Shown piece by piece: positions 1-7,628 of a stretch of 23,978 nt of DNA. Below the pieces are notes generated by a model, which saw nothing but the letters and a program-made list of their open reading frames with translations, ran no database searches and was not told the origin of the DNA. The DNA comes from Cloacimonetes bacterium UBA6081 (GTDB lineage: Bacteria > Cloacimonadota > Cloacimonadia > Cloacimonadales > Cloacimonadaceae). Position 1 is the first letter of the stretch, and every line of letters begins with the position of its first letter. The stretch is taken from the NCBI GenBank assembly GCA_002428685.1, contig DIXL01000039.1, positions 1 to 23,978 of the forward strand, written 5' to 3'. A program made the position numbers and the translations under genes.

Positions 1-126
1 GAGAAACGCAAAGGTATAGCTACGGCAGGCATGGATAACCTCAGATACCCCAATGCCATCTTTGATAATTGCGGGTTTTTCTCTTTCGTCAAAGCCCGTG
101 AAGAATTATGCCGGTCTCTTAAATGA
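1..126 (+). CDS. C-terminal tail of probable group II intron-encoded protein (partial)
   Basis: Reading from base 1 in frame 1 gives 41 sense codons and a TGA at 124-126; the start is outside the window. The visible residues begin EKRKGIATAG and end CRSLK. They contain no recognisable reverse-transcriptase, maturase or HNH motif, which is expected because those lie further upstream. The assignment comes from position only: the stop falls just before domain V, where intron-encoded reverse transcriptase/maturase genes normally end. If correct, the full protein would assist intron splicing and retrohoming. It could instead be chance open sequence in domain IV, so confidence is modest. Confidence 0.45.
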   Translation, partial: EKRKGIATAGMDNLRYPNAIFDNCGFFSFVKAREELCRSLK

Positions 127-143
127 GTAACCTGTTTTCTGGA

Positions 144-218
144 GAGCCGTATGCGGGAAAACCGCACGTACGGTTCGGAGGGAGGGGAGCCAGTAATGGA
201 TAACTCCCCTACCCCTAT
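144..218 (+). ncRNA. Group II intron catalytic domain V and branch-point domain VI
   Basis: Domain V starts GAGCCGTA (144-151) and closes with TACGGTTC, giving an 8-bp lower stem with the AGC catalytic triad at 145-147. An upper TGCGG/CCGCA stem is capped by a GAAAA loop, and the 3' strand carries the two-base CG bulge of the metal-binding site. Domain VI pairs GGG-AGGGGAG (180-189) with CTCCCCT-A-CCC (204-214). The single unpaired A at 211 is the expected branch-point adenosine, 7 nt from the inferred 3' splice site after 218. The complementarity is perfect apart from that bulge, as required for lariat formation. Confidence 0.9.
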
Positions 219-311
219 CAATACTATTTGCGACTTACCAAGTTTGACACAACACTACCTGGGTAAGATATCCTTTGGTAAGTGGCCACTACTGGAAGGT
301 GAATGATGCCT
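219..311. other. 3' exon side of the group II intron; no secure gene
   Basis: These 93 bases lie between the inferred intron end and the stop codon of the convergent TPR gene. Two frames are open from the splice junction. One runs to a TGA at 304-306 and encodes about 28 residues ending WPLLEGE. The other reads YYLRLTKFDTTLPG and stops at 264-266. Either could be the 3' end of a gene interrupted by the intron, but neither has a recognisable family and the 5' exon is outside the window. AGTGGCCACT at 281-290 is a 10-bp palindrome. I see no rho-independent terminator here for the long minus-strand operon. Confidence 0.4.
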
Positions 312-1187
312 TTAGCTTAGTTCCTGGCCTCTAACCCGTTCCTGCAACAAACGCATGATGGGGGAGAAGCGAATGATGTATTTTTTAGCCAACTTGATGG
401 TTTCGCGGGCACCTTTGATTTGTCCGGTTTGAAGCTGTAAACGTACTAATTCTTCGTAAACTTCGCTGATATAGGGATTTAGCTCCCTGGCTCTGTTTAA
501 TAGAGAAATGGCTCGCGAATTAAGACCAATTTTGGAAGCTGCTTGGGAATAGGCAATCAGTTGGTCTGGATTACCGATTTCGCTAAGATTGTCATACTCG
601 CTAAAGCTATGATAAGCCTTCAGCCAGATGCCTTTCTTGGTATAGACCATAGCGGAAAGAATCAGTAACTGCCTGTGATTGCCAAATTTAGCTTGGGCCG
701 TAATAATTGTTTGATCTGCCATTTCAAAATTTTGGATACGCATATACTGTTCAATCAGAAGGAAATAGATGAAGGGATTCTCGCTCATTACATTCAAAAT
801 TTGCTGGATAGTCTCGATACTCTCTTTGTTTTCTCCTAAAAATGCAAGGCTAAGTGCTTTGTTGTATAGAACTTCCGGGGGAGGATTGTTGATGCGGTTA
901 AAGTAACTATTGGCAATGCGATATTCTCCTATAGAAAAATAGCAACTACCAATCAGATAAAGCAATTGGGGGTTTTCCGGCCTGATTGCGCTGGCTTTTT
1001 GGTAAAAGCCCAAAGCCTTTTCGTGCAGTTGGCGACCCAGAAAGATGTCTCCCAAATTCATCAGGATTGACAGATTGTCCGGGTGTTCATCGGAAGCTTG
1101 TTCCAAAAGGTGCACCGCGTGTAGCCAATTGGTTTTCACCAAAGCATTGGCTCGATGTATCAGGTTGTTTATCTCTGTTTGCGTCAT
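312..1187 (-). CDS. TPR-repeat protein
   Basis: This 291-residue protein is built of tandem tetratricopeptide-like helix pairs. Typical TPR spacing is seen at about 38-70 (EKALGFYQKA, followed by a Pro-rich turn), 72-105 and 205-260 (AISLLNRARELNPY). There is no signal peptide or membrane segment, so it is probably a cytosolic scaffold or interaction protein. The ATG overlaps the stop of the Tricorn-like gene by one base (TAATG), implying translational coupling as the last gene of the ten-gene operon. Which partner it binds cannot be told from sequence. The TPR assignment is firm; the role is unknown. Confidence 0.85.
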   Translation of the reverse strand: MTQTEINNLIHRANALVKTNWLHAVHLLEQASDEHPDNLSILMNLGDIFLGRQLHEKALGFYQKASAIRPENPQLLYLIGSCYFSIGEYRIANSYFNRINNPPPEVLYNKALSLAFLGENKESIETIQQILNVMSENPFIYFLLIEQYMRIQNFEMADQTIITAQAKFGNHRQLLILSAMVYTKKGIWLKAYHSFSEYDNLSEIGNPDQLIAYSQAASKIGLNSRAISLLNRARELNPYISEVYEELVRLQLQTGQIKGARETIKLAKKYIIRFSPIMRLLQERVRGQELS

Positions 1188-4100
1188 TATTTCAGCTCTT
1201 TTAGCAGCTCTATCACAGCTCGCTCTAACTGTGGGTCTCGTTCATTAATTATGTCTTCGGGGAGGTTTTCTACAATAATATCGGGTCTGGCACCGGTTCC
1301 TTCCATGTTTGTGCCGTCCACCATATACCATCCGGAGCCTGGCATACGCATTGACGATCCATCCAGCAAATAGTATTGCCAGGTGCCAATTACAGCACCA
1401 CTGGAAGGAGTTCCTACCACTTTGCCCAATTTTAGTTCCTGATAAACCACAGGGAATATTTCTCCATCGCTGAAGGAATCGTTGTTTACCAGCACAATAC
1501 TTGGCTTATCCCAAGCTCGGCGCGGTTCGCCACGCTTGATGTGGTTGCTGCTCCGTGAGGTTGAATAAGCATAGCGTCTTTTTTGTAACAGCGTGATGAG
1601 CTGATCGTGAATATGTCCCCCCACATTACCACGGACATCTATCACCAAAGCTTCTTTGTCGAAATTATCACGAAACAGCTCGGTGTAAAACGTATTCCAA
1701 TCGGAGTTTCCCATAGCAGGGATATGGATGTAACCAAGCCTGCCGCTGGAAAGCTTATCCACCAACAGGCGGCTTTGTTCATAGCTGTATGAATACCACA
1801 AATCGCGGGCCTTGCTATAGCTGAGGCCAATGAGGTCTGCATCAAAGCTTGTTCCCTCCGACAAGTATTTCAATCTGATTTTTTTGTCTATCTTACCCGC
1901 CAGCAAAGAATCCACTGGAGTTGTGGGGGTTATTTGGACGCCATCGATATGAGTGATAATGTTGCCCTCTTTTAGGTTAAAGATAGATGCCAAACGGGAA
2001 GTTGGGTAAACTCTGCTAACCATTATCCCTTCGGGCAAAACAGAGCTGTAATCCAGTTCCAAGCCTAACCAGGCAGAGGGATTGCTAAATTGCTGCTGAT
2101 CTATCCGAGGATAAAAACCTGTATGTGAAGCATTTACGTCGCCAATCATTTCGGAGATGATTTCGCCGACTTCTTCAATGGTTTTGGCTTTATCCACATA
2201 GGGACGATACAATTCATACAGTTGAGCCCAGTTTTTACCATGCATGTCGGGATCGTAAAAATTATCGCCAAAAGCACCCCAGGCCTCTTCAAAGACTCTT
2301 TTATTCAGCATAGATTTGTCGTATTGATAGTCGAATTCTCCCACAACGGATTTTTTGGCAGACATGGGAATTGCGTAAGATTTTAGTTGGCTGCCATCCA
2401 GGTAGTAAATTGTTTTGCCCACCAGCGAAAAGTTACCGGCTTCTTTGCCAAAATTTGCCTCTTCTTTGATGTTTTTGCCGTAGATATTGGCCTTTTTAAG
2501 GGTGGTATTTTTGTCCAACAAAGTGGCATCTTCAATGTAGTAAAAGGTGCTGTCGCTAAGCACATCGAACACAAAGAGCCATTCCACCGTAGAAGGAATA
2601 ACCTCATATAGCCGTTTATTCAAGCCTTCCCATACGACGTTCAGGGCTTGAGGTGCAGAAGATTTCTGCTCATCTTCTATCACAATATCAAGGCTGAAAG
2701 TGCTATCTCCAACCGCTGTTGTTTTGGTGCTATCGCTTACCGGTTTGGTTGGGGAAAATATTTCCTTCCAGTTGTCTTTTTCAAATTCATTTTCATCGCG
2801 GGGCACCAAATCCAGCCGATAAATGCTGCGGTTGCGACTTAGCAGAATTGATTTGTTGTCGGGAGTCCAATACAAAGAAGACAACCAGGCATCATCAGCC
2901 AGGAGCTTTTTGTTTTCTCCGGTTTTCATGTCGTATAAGTATAATTCACGGATGTAATTATCATCTCGCACCGAGCCATAAACAGCGTGAGTGCCATTTT
3001 TGTTGATGGCGAAATTGGTTGTTACTGCCCATGGGGTTTCGATGGGGCGGATGTTTACCATTCCAGAATCTGCAATGGCTATCTTGTTGTGCCGAAAGTA
3101 ATCTACATACGAAAATACCCAGCGGCCATTATCATCTTTGGAGAAATCTTCTATTCCCAGGCTGTCGGCACCAAACCAATCAACCGGCTTTAAACTGATT
3201 ACCGTGTCGGCGTGGGCAGTGTATAGCCTGTTTTTCCCCTTTTCACGCTTGCTGAGCACCAAAGTGCGATTGTCTAAAAACTGCATGCTATTGATGCCGG
3301 AGTGGTCAAAGCTGATCTGCTTAACCTCTCCTCCCTTGCGGGGCATAAAGAAGCTGTCGTATTTGTAGTTAAAGCCTACCAGCAGTTCATCCGGCGAAAC
3401 AGTATAGTTGTGAAAGGTATTCTTCATGTTATCGCGAATTATATCAGATTGCCATTCATCTTCGGCCAGGTTTATCTCCAGTTTGCTGATCTTATCCCCA
3501 AAAAGCTTGGAAGAATCGTATTTATAGATGCCATCAAAAACCTCAAAAACCAGGCGGTCGTTGGCACGAGCAACACTGATATCGCGGGCACTAAAGGTTT
3601 TTAGCTGCGAAATCTGGGTCGCTTTGGTAAAATTGAGGTTACTAACTTTGTTCACCTGAAAACTGTTACCATCCGAAGCACAGAAAAACAGAGTGTTGTT
3701 AGCTTGAGAAAAGCGGGGATAAAGTTCAGAAAGTTCTGTGTTGGTCAGCTTAGTGTATTTTTTTGAAGCAATGTCCAATAACCACAGCTCGCCATTGGCA
3801 GAGCCGCGGTAGGCTTCACGTTTTGAATAACCTCCTTGTTGAAACACAATTTGGGTGTTGTCCGGAGATAAGGTTGCATAGCGATTTGCCACTTCGGCAA
3901 TCAATATGGGGCGACTACCATTAATGGGAACTTTGTAAAAAGCCGAACCCCATTGCAGCGTATATTTGGTGCACAGCAGGTTTTGGGAATCGCTGAACCA
4001 TTCGGAGATACCCAGGTTTTCTCTAATAACTACAGTTGCCGGGCCTCCTTCAGATGGCATTGTATATACATAGTTCTGACCCTCACGGTTAGAGGAAAAG

Positions 4101-4351
4101 GCTATCAGCTTTCCATCGGGACTCCATTGTGGGTTCCATTCCTTGCTGTCTGTGCGGGTTATGCGTCTGGGCACTCCACCCTTGAAGGGAACAATCCACA
4201 GGTCGTCATCGTAAACAAAGCAAACTTCCGAGCCCTCGGGTGAGATTGCAGGATCTCCGGCAAAATACGCCTCTCCTGCAAAAAGTGGACAAATTATGAG
4301 GGTGAGCAAGGCAATGCTGAGCAAACGGAGATTTATATATGAGCATGTCAT
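1187..4351 (-). CDS. Tricorn-like S41 protease with beta-propellers and PDZ domain, secreted
   Basis: The 1054-residue length is close to archaeal Tricorn protease. An N-terminal hydrophobic segment (about 8-25, ending CPLFA) looks like a signal peptide, suggesting a periplasmic or exported enzyme. Residues about 30-670 contain TolB/WD-type propeller strands (e.g. PQWSPDGKLIAFSS). A PDZ-like domain spans about 760-850 and an S41 tail-specific protease core about 855-1040. Candidate catalytic residues match the Tricorn set: Ser742-His743 in NASHTGF, Ser961-Asp962 in NNDSFSDGE, and Glu1017 in NMEGTG. The family degrades peptides released by larger proteases, which fits the neighbouring FtsH and HslVU genes. 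Its ATG overlaps the DUF342 stop by 4 nt (ATGA). A low-complexity Ser/Thr/Asp-rich stretch near residues 530-560 separates the propellers. Confidence 0.92.
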   Translation of the reverse strand: MTCSYINLRLLSIALLTLIICPLFAGEAYFAGDPAISPEGSEVCFVYDDDLWIVPFKGGVPRRITRTDSKEWNPQWSPDGKLIAFSSNREGQNYVYTMPSEGGPATVVIRENLGISEWFSDSQNLLCTKYTLQWGSAFYKVPINGSRPILIAEVANRYATLSPDNTQIVFQQGGYSKREAYRGSANGELWLLDIASKKYTKLTNTELSELYPRFSQANNTLFFCASDGNSFQVNKVSNLNFTKATQISQLKTFSARDISVARANDRLVFEVFDGIYKYDSSKLFGDKISKLEINLAEDEWQSDIIRDNMKNTFHNYTVSPDELLVGFNYKYDSFFMPRKGGEVKQISFDHSGINSMQFLDNRTLVLSKREKGKNRLYTAHADTVISLKPVDWFGADSLGIEDFSKDDNGRWVFSYVDYFRHNKIAIADSGMVNIRPIETPWAVTTNFAINKNGTHAVYGSVRDDNYIRELYLYDMKTGENKKLLADDAWLSSLYWTPDNKSILLSRNRSIYRLDLVPRDENEFEKDNWKEIFSPTKPVSDSTKTTAVGDSTFSLDIVIEDEQKSSAPQALNVVWEGLNKRLYEVIPSTVEWLFVFDVLSDSTFYYIEDATLLDKNTTLKKANIYGKNIKEEANFGKEAGNFSLVGKTIYYLDGSQLKSYAIPMSAKKSVVGEFDYQYDKSMLNKRVFEEAWGAFGDNFYDPDMHGKNWAQLYELYRPYVDKAKTIEEVGEIISEMIGDVNASHTGFYPRIDQQQFSNPSAWLGLELDYSSVLPEGIMVSRVYPTSRLASIFNLKEGNIITHIDGVQITPTTPVDSLLAGKIDKKIRLKYLSEGTSFDADLIGLSYSKARDLWYSYSYEQSRLLVDKLSSGRLGYIHIPAMGNSDWNTFYTELFRDNFDKEALVIDVRGNVGGHIHDQLITLLQKRRYAYSTSRSSNHIKRGEPRRAWDKPSIVLVNNDSFSDGEIFPVVYQELKLGKVVGTPSSGAVIGTWQYYLLDGSSMRMPGSGWYMVDGTNMEGTGARPDIIVENLPEDIINERDPQLERAVIELLKELK

Positions 4352-5640
4352 GCTTTTTCTACTAACTCCAGATTATTTTCATGATTCTTGAGGTGATAAG
4401 TGTGCTTTAACACTCGGAACAGGACAGGAGGGTGCACTTCCCCCAGAACTTTTATGCTTTTTTTATGCTCGGTGGAACGCATTAAAAAGCTATTTAACTG
4501 ATCATCCAGATTAGCCTCGCAGGTTTTAATCTTCCTTTGTAAATCCACTATTTCCAAAGCATTGGCTTCGGGATCCTCTTTCAATTGCACCAGCTCACGG
4601 GTTTTTTGCATTAGCAAAGCTCGGTAATAGGGACTGATGGCAACCTCAATTTCCGTTTTGGAAGCAGGGGTGGGTTTTACCGTTGCGATAGAGATGGAGC
4701 CACCAGCCTGAATTGTATCACCTCTGATCTCGCTATTTACCTCGTCGCCATAGATGTCGTTGCTGCAAACCACAAACGAGCTTTCAATAATGCCTGCAAA
4801 CCTGATTTGGCCATTGCAAAACACTCGTGCTTCTCTGATATTATGGCAGTTGAGATCACCGGACACATCTATGCCCTTGCCGTGAGTGCCGATTATTTCT
4901 CCTTCCACATACAGGTCGCCCGCGCAGACAATCTGACAGGAATGCAGATCGCCTTTTATGGTTAAATTGCCCTCGCAGCGTAGGTTTCCATAGGCAAGAT
5001 TACCTTGCACAATAGTATCAATCGGGATGTTTATAATAGCTCCTGTGGGTATATCTTCTGCATGGACAATTAACAAGTTGAGCACATTGATGCGCTCTTG
5101 TTCATCCAAAAACGGGTATCCGGATTTCTGGGCGATGAATTCTCCTGTGGAGGGTTCGAAACTAACACCATCTCCCACAAGTAATTTGGCTTGTTCTGCA
5201 TCTACGGATGTGCGGTTAATTAGCTCGCCAAAGATGTCGTAGATGCTGCCACCCTGTTCAAAAATATTGTTGGAGTAGAGCGCAACGCAACTGCCGGAAT
5301 TCATAAACTTCAGCTTTTCCAGATCGGTAAAACTGATCCCATGAGCTAAATTTAGCTGCAACTCCGGATTAAAATTGTAGCGTAGCGCACTGCTGGTTTC
5401 TCTCTCAGAACTGATGGCAATTGGGAAAGGAACATCAAACTCCTTTTCCAAAGAGTTTTCTCTGATGTTGCGCATGGCTTCGTCAAATCCATATTTAATC
5501 CCTGCTTCGTCAATTAATGCCAGGATGTCGCCCTCGTCTATCAGCTTACCGGTTTTTTTAATAGTCAGCCAGGCTGAGCGAGTTTCCTGCCTAAGCTCCA
5601 GAATAAGGTTTCCAGTTTTATTAGTAAATGTTTTATTCAT
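4348..5640 (-). CDS. FapA/DUF342 family polymer-forming beta-helix protein
   Basis: This 430-residue protein has the DUF342 (FapA-like) architecture. An N-terminal alpha/beta domain (about 1-190) is followed by a right-handed beta-helix of short repeats (about 200-320, e.g. VQGNLAYGNLRCEGNLTIKG and VCAGDLYVEGEIIG). A charged, probably coiled-coil C-terminal segment follows (about 340-400). The family's biochemical role is poorly defined; some members are linked to polar localisation or flagellar control. The frame stays open upstream to an ATG at 5739, but that would overlap pgeF by more than 100 nt. I prefer the ATG at 5640, which overlaps the pgeF stop by 8 nt (ATGAATAA) like other junctions in this operon. 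The family call is confident; the function is not. Confidence 0.85.
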   Translation of the reverse strand: MNKTFTNKTGNLILELRQETRSAWLTIKKTGKLIDEGDILALIDEAGIKYGFDEAMRNIRENSLEKEFDVPFPIAISSERETSSALRYNFNPELQLNLAHGISFTDLEKLKFMNSGSCVALYSNNIFEQGGSIYDIFGELINRTSVDAEQAKLLVGDGVSFEPSTGEFIAQKSGYPFLDEQERINVLNLLIVHAEDIPTGAIINIPIDTIVQGNLAYGNLRCEGNLTIKGDLHSCQIVCAGDLYVEGEIIGTHGKGIDVSGDLNCHNIREARVFCNGQIRFAGIIESSFVVCSNDIYGDEVNSEIRGDTIQAGGSISIATVKPTPASKTEIEVAISPYYRALLMQKTRELVQLKEDPEANALEIVDLQRKIKTCEANLDDQLNSFLMRSTEHKKSIKVLGEVHPPVLFRVLKHTYHLKNHENNLELVEKA

Positions 5641-6322
5641 TAATGATACCCACAAGGTTAATTTGGCGGTTTTTGGTTCCTTCTCGCCGGAATGAGTAAT
5701 ACGCTGCGTTTTCAAAAGTGCATTCCAAAACATTCTCAATGTTCTTAAAGGTAATCCCAGCTTGCCGCAATTGCTGAAAGATGCTTTTTCTGATGTCTAT
5801 GTGGCGGGGCAGATTGACAGCCGGATGCAAACCCAGTTCTTTTTGGCTTTCAATGAAATGATCATAGATTTCCCGGCTTACTTCGTAGTGCTGCTGGCAA
5901 ATACCCGCTCCGATGTAAGCAGTAATATCAGCAGGATTACACCCGAAATGCAATTTCATTTGTCGAATAGCTTCTCCAGCAATGTTCTTACGGGTTCCTT
6001 CGCGTCCGCTGTGCAAAGCTGACACTACCATTTGTTTGCTGTCCATCAAAATAATGGGAGTGCAATCGGCAGTTCGAATTAGCAAAAACTGGTTGGGTAT
6101 ATTGGTTATAATACCATCTGCCACAGGGATTTGAGGTTTATTTCCAATTCCCGCCCCGCAATCTGCCTCACTACAAATATGAACCTGCTTGGAATGAGTT
6201 TGATCCGCAATCACAAGTCGTTGGACAGGTATCGTTTTGCCATCTACTACAAAGTCCTGCTGCTGGCTCATCAAAGAGCGATAATCGGGCTCATGGCTTC
6301 CAAGATGAAAGAATATTTTCAT
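5633..6322 (-). CDS. pgeF: Laccase-domain protein, PgeF/YfiH family (multi-copper-oxidase-like purine nucleoside phosphorylase/peptidoglycan editing factor)
   Basis: The 229 residues match the YfiH/YlmD/LACC1 fold. The presumed metal/catalytic set is His43 (QTHSKQV), Cys87 (TADC) and His104 (SALHSG). The 17-residue Cys-His spacing is the same as in E. coli YfiH. The C-terminal FRREGTKNRQINLVGI matches the family's SYRRDGTTGR...L signature. The usual HAGWRGT loop is altered to HSGREGT, losing the tryptophan. Family members act as purine nucleoside phosphorylase/adenosine deaminase or keep L-Ser out of peptidoglycan precursors; which applies here is not determinable. The start overlaps the MFS stop by 4 nt (ATGA). 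It could work with hpt in purine salvage within the same operon. Confidence 0.88.
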   Translation of the reverse strand: MKIFFHLGSHEPDYRSLMSQQQDFVVDGKTIPVQRLVIADQTHSKQVHICSEADCGAGIGNKPQIPVADGIITNIPNQFLLIRTADCTPIILMDSKQMVVSALHSGREGTRKNIAGEAIRQMKLHFGCNPADITAYIGAGICQQHYEVSREIYDHFIESQKELGLHPAVNLPRHIDIRKSIFQQLRQAGITFKNIENVLECTFENAAYYSFRREGTKNRQINLVGIINE

Positions 6323-7626
6323 AGCTGTTGCGGCAATGGAGTAATTACTTTGGTTCTGTAAACACTTGTGTTGTTTGCCGATATTAGCATTCGTAAAATA
6401 CTACGTTTAAAATGTGGAATTAATCGCAACCCATTCAGCGACCACAACAGGAAGATGGAGGCGCAGATTAAAAGCGTGTAACGTGCTCCAATCCTGCTGG
6501 ATAAGCTCCCCATCAGTAAACTGCCAAAGGGAGACATGCTGGAAAAGGCCATTGTGTATAGGCTGATCACTCTGCCTCGCATTTCGTGAGACACTACGCT
6601 TTGGATTAGGGTGTTGGTAGAAGCCATAGTCATCATTCCGGTAAAGCCGATAAACAGCATTAGAAACATACTGAAAGCCACCGAACGTGAAAAAGAGAAA
6701 ATGATAAGAGCAGCACTAAAAGCAAGGCCAGTAAGAACCAAGCGTGGTGCCATACCCTTGATGTTTTTCCTTGAGGCCAGGATCATTGAGCCAGTTAAAG
6801 CACCTATCCCCACGGTGGACATCAATAATCCCTGCGTTCCGGAATTGCCCTGTAAAACATCTTTGGCAAAAATTGGCATCAAAGTTGTGTAAGACATTCC
6901 AAATAGTGTATATACTGCCAAATTGGTAACCAAAAAACGGATGGGGAAATTGTGCCAGGAATATCTCCAGCCCGCAACAATCTTGCTAATAGTGGATTCC
7001 GAGGTTTTGGGAACATGGGGATAGCTGATGCGAATCATGCACAGGGTTATGATAACCGGAATGTAAGATATAGCGTTTATGGCAAAACACACACCCTCGC
7101 TAAACATGATGATTAGAAACCCACCCACGGCAGGGCCAATCAACCTTGCGCCATTGAACATGGCAGAATTTGTGGCTATAGCATTGGGCAGCATACTGCG
7201 CTTTTGCACCAGATCAATTACAAAACTTTGACGTATGGGGGCATCAATTGCTTCTATAATTCCTTGGATTGCGGCAAGGATTAATAATGGGAATCGAACA
7301 TCTTTGTTTATAACTCCGGTCAGCACCAGCACCGCCAAGACTGAAGTTTCCAAAAAAAAGGCAATTTGAGTGATTATCATAGTGTGATGCCGGTTCCATC
7401 TATCTGCCCAGGCACCCGCAAAGGGACTGATAAAAACCGAGGGTATCATGGACACAAAACTCACCAACCCAAGCAAAAAAGCTGATCCGGTTAAGCGGTA
7501 AACAAACCAACCCATGGTAACACGCTGAATCCAGGTTCCAATTAGCGAAAGCCCCTGCCCCATAAAGAACAAACGGTAATTTCGGATTGTAAGAGAAACG
7601 AACAGGGATTTGATATGGCTAAACAT
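6319..7626 (-). CDS. MFS transporter, MFS_3/EntS-like efflux family
   Basis: This 435-residue, strongly hydrophobic protein has about twelve predicted membrane helices. It carries the MFS motif A between TM2 and TM3 (GAWADRWNRHHTM, about residues 71-83). The N-terminal LFFMGQGLSLIGTWIQRVTM is typical of the MFS_3 group, which includes enterobactin exporter EntS and macrolide-efflux-like proteins. It should be a proton-coupled exporter in the inner membrane; the substrate is unknown. Its ATG lies 2 nt after the hslU stop and its stop overlaps the pgeF start, so it is embedded in the operon. No antibiotic-specific signature is visible, so a resistance role should not be assumed. Confidence 0.88.
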   Translation of the reverse strand: MFSHIKSLFVSLTIRNYRLFFMGQGLSLIGTWIQRVTMGWFVYRLTGSAFLLGLVSFVSMIPSVFISPFAGAWADRWNRHHTMIITQIAFFLETSVLAVLVLTGVINKDVRFPLLILAAIQGIIEAIDAPIRQSFVIDLVQKRSMLPNAIATNSAMFNGARLIGPAVGGFLIIMFSEGVCFAINAISYIPVIITLCMIRISYPHVPKTSESTISKIVAGWRYSWHNFPIRFLVTNLAVYTLFGMSYTTLMPIFAKDVLQGNSGTQGLLMSTVGIGALTGSMILASRKNIKGMAPRLVLTGLAFSAALIIFSFSRSVAFSMFLMLFIGFTGMMTMASTNTLIQSVVSHEMRGRVISLYTMAFSSMSPFGSLLMGSLSSRIGARYTLLICASIFLLWSLNGLRLIPHFKRSILRMLISANNTSVYRTKVITPLPQQL

Positions 7627-7628
7627 TA

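Larger units (their letters stand above)
1..218 (+). mobile_element. Group II intron, 3' end (5' part outside window)
   Basis: The segment ends with the two diagnostic ribozyme domains of a bacterial group II intron: a 34-nt domain V at 144-177 and a domain VI stem at 180-214. The terminal dinucleotide AT at 217-218 fits the 3' consensus AY. Upstream, an open frame stops at 124-126, about 17 nt before domain V, which is the usual position of the reverse-transcriptase ORF in domain IV. Domains I-III and most of the ORF lie outside the window, so class and mobility cannot be judged. The intron is on the + strand and runs toward the 3' end of the minus-strand operon. Identification rests on the domain V/VI structure, which is specific to this element type. 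Confidence 0.9.

Noticed and set aside
275..286. GRPGTGKT in FtsH as a broken Walker A
   Set aside because: The second position is variable in AAA+ proteins; the catalytic Gly-Lys-Thr is intact and all other motifs are normal (coordinates refer to residues of FtsH, about 279-286).
281..290. AGTGGCCACT palindrome as a terminator of the protease operon
   Set aside because: There is no following T-run on the minus strand and the stem has no loop, so it is unlikely to terminate transcription.
5641..5739. Upstream extension of the DUF342 gene to an ATG at 5739
   Set aside because: It would overlap pgeF by more than 100 nt, while the ATG at 5640 gives an 8-nt overlap in line with other junctions, and the extra residues have no family match.
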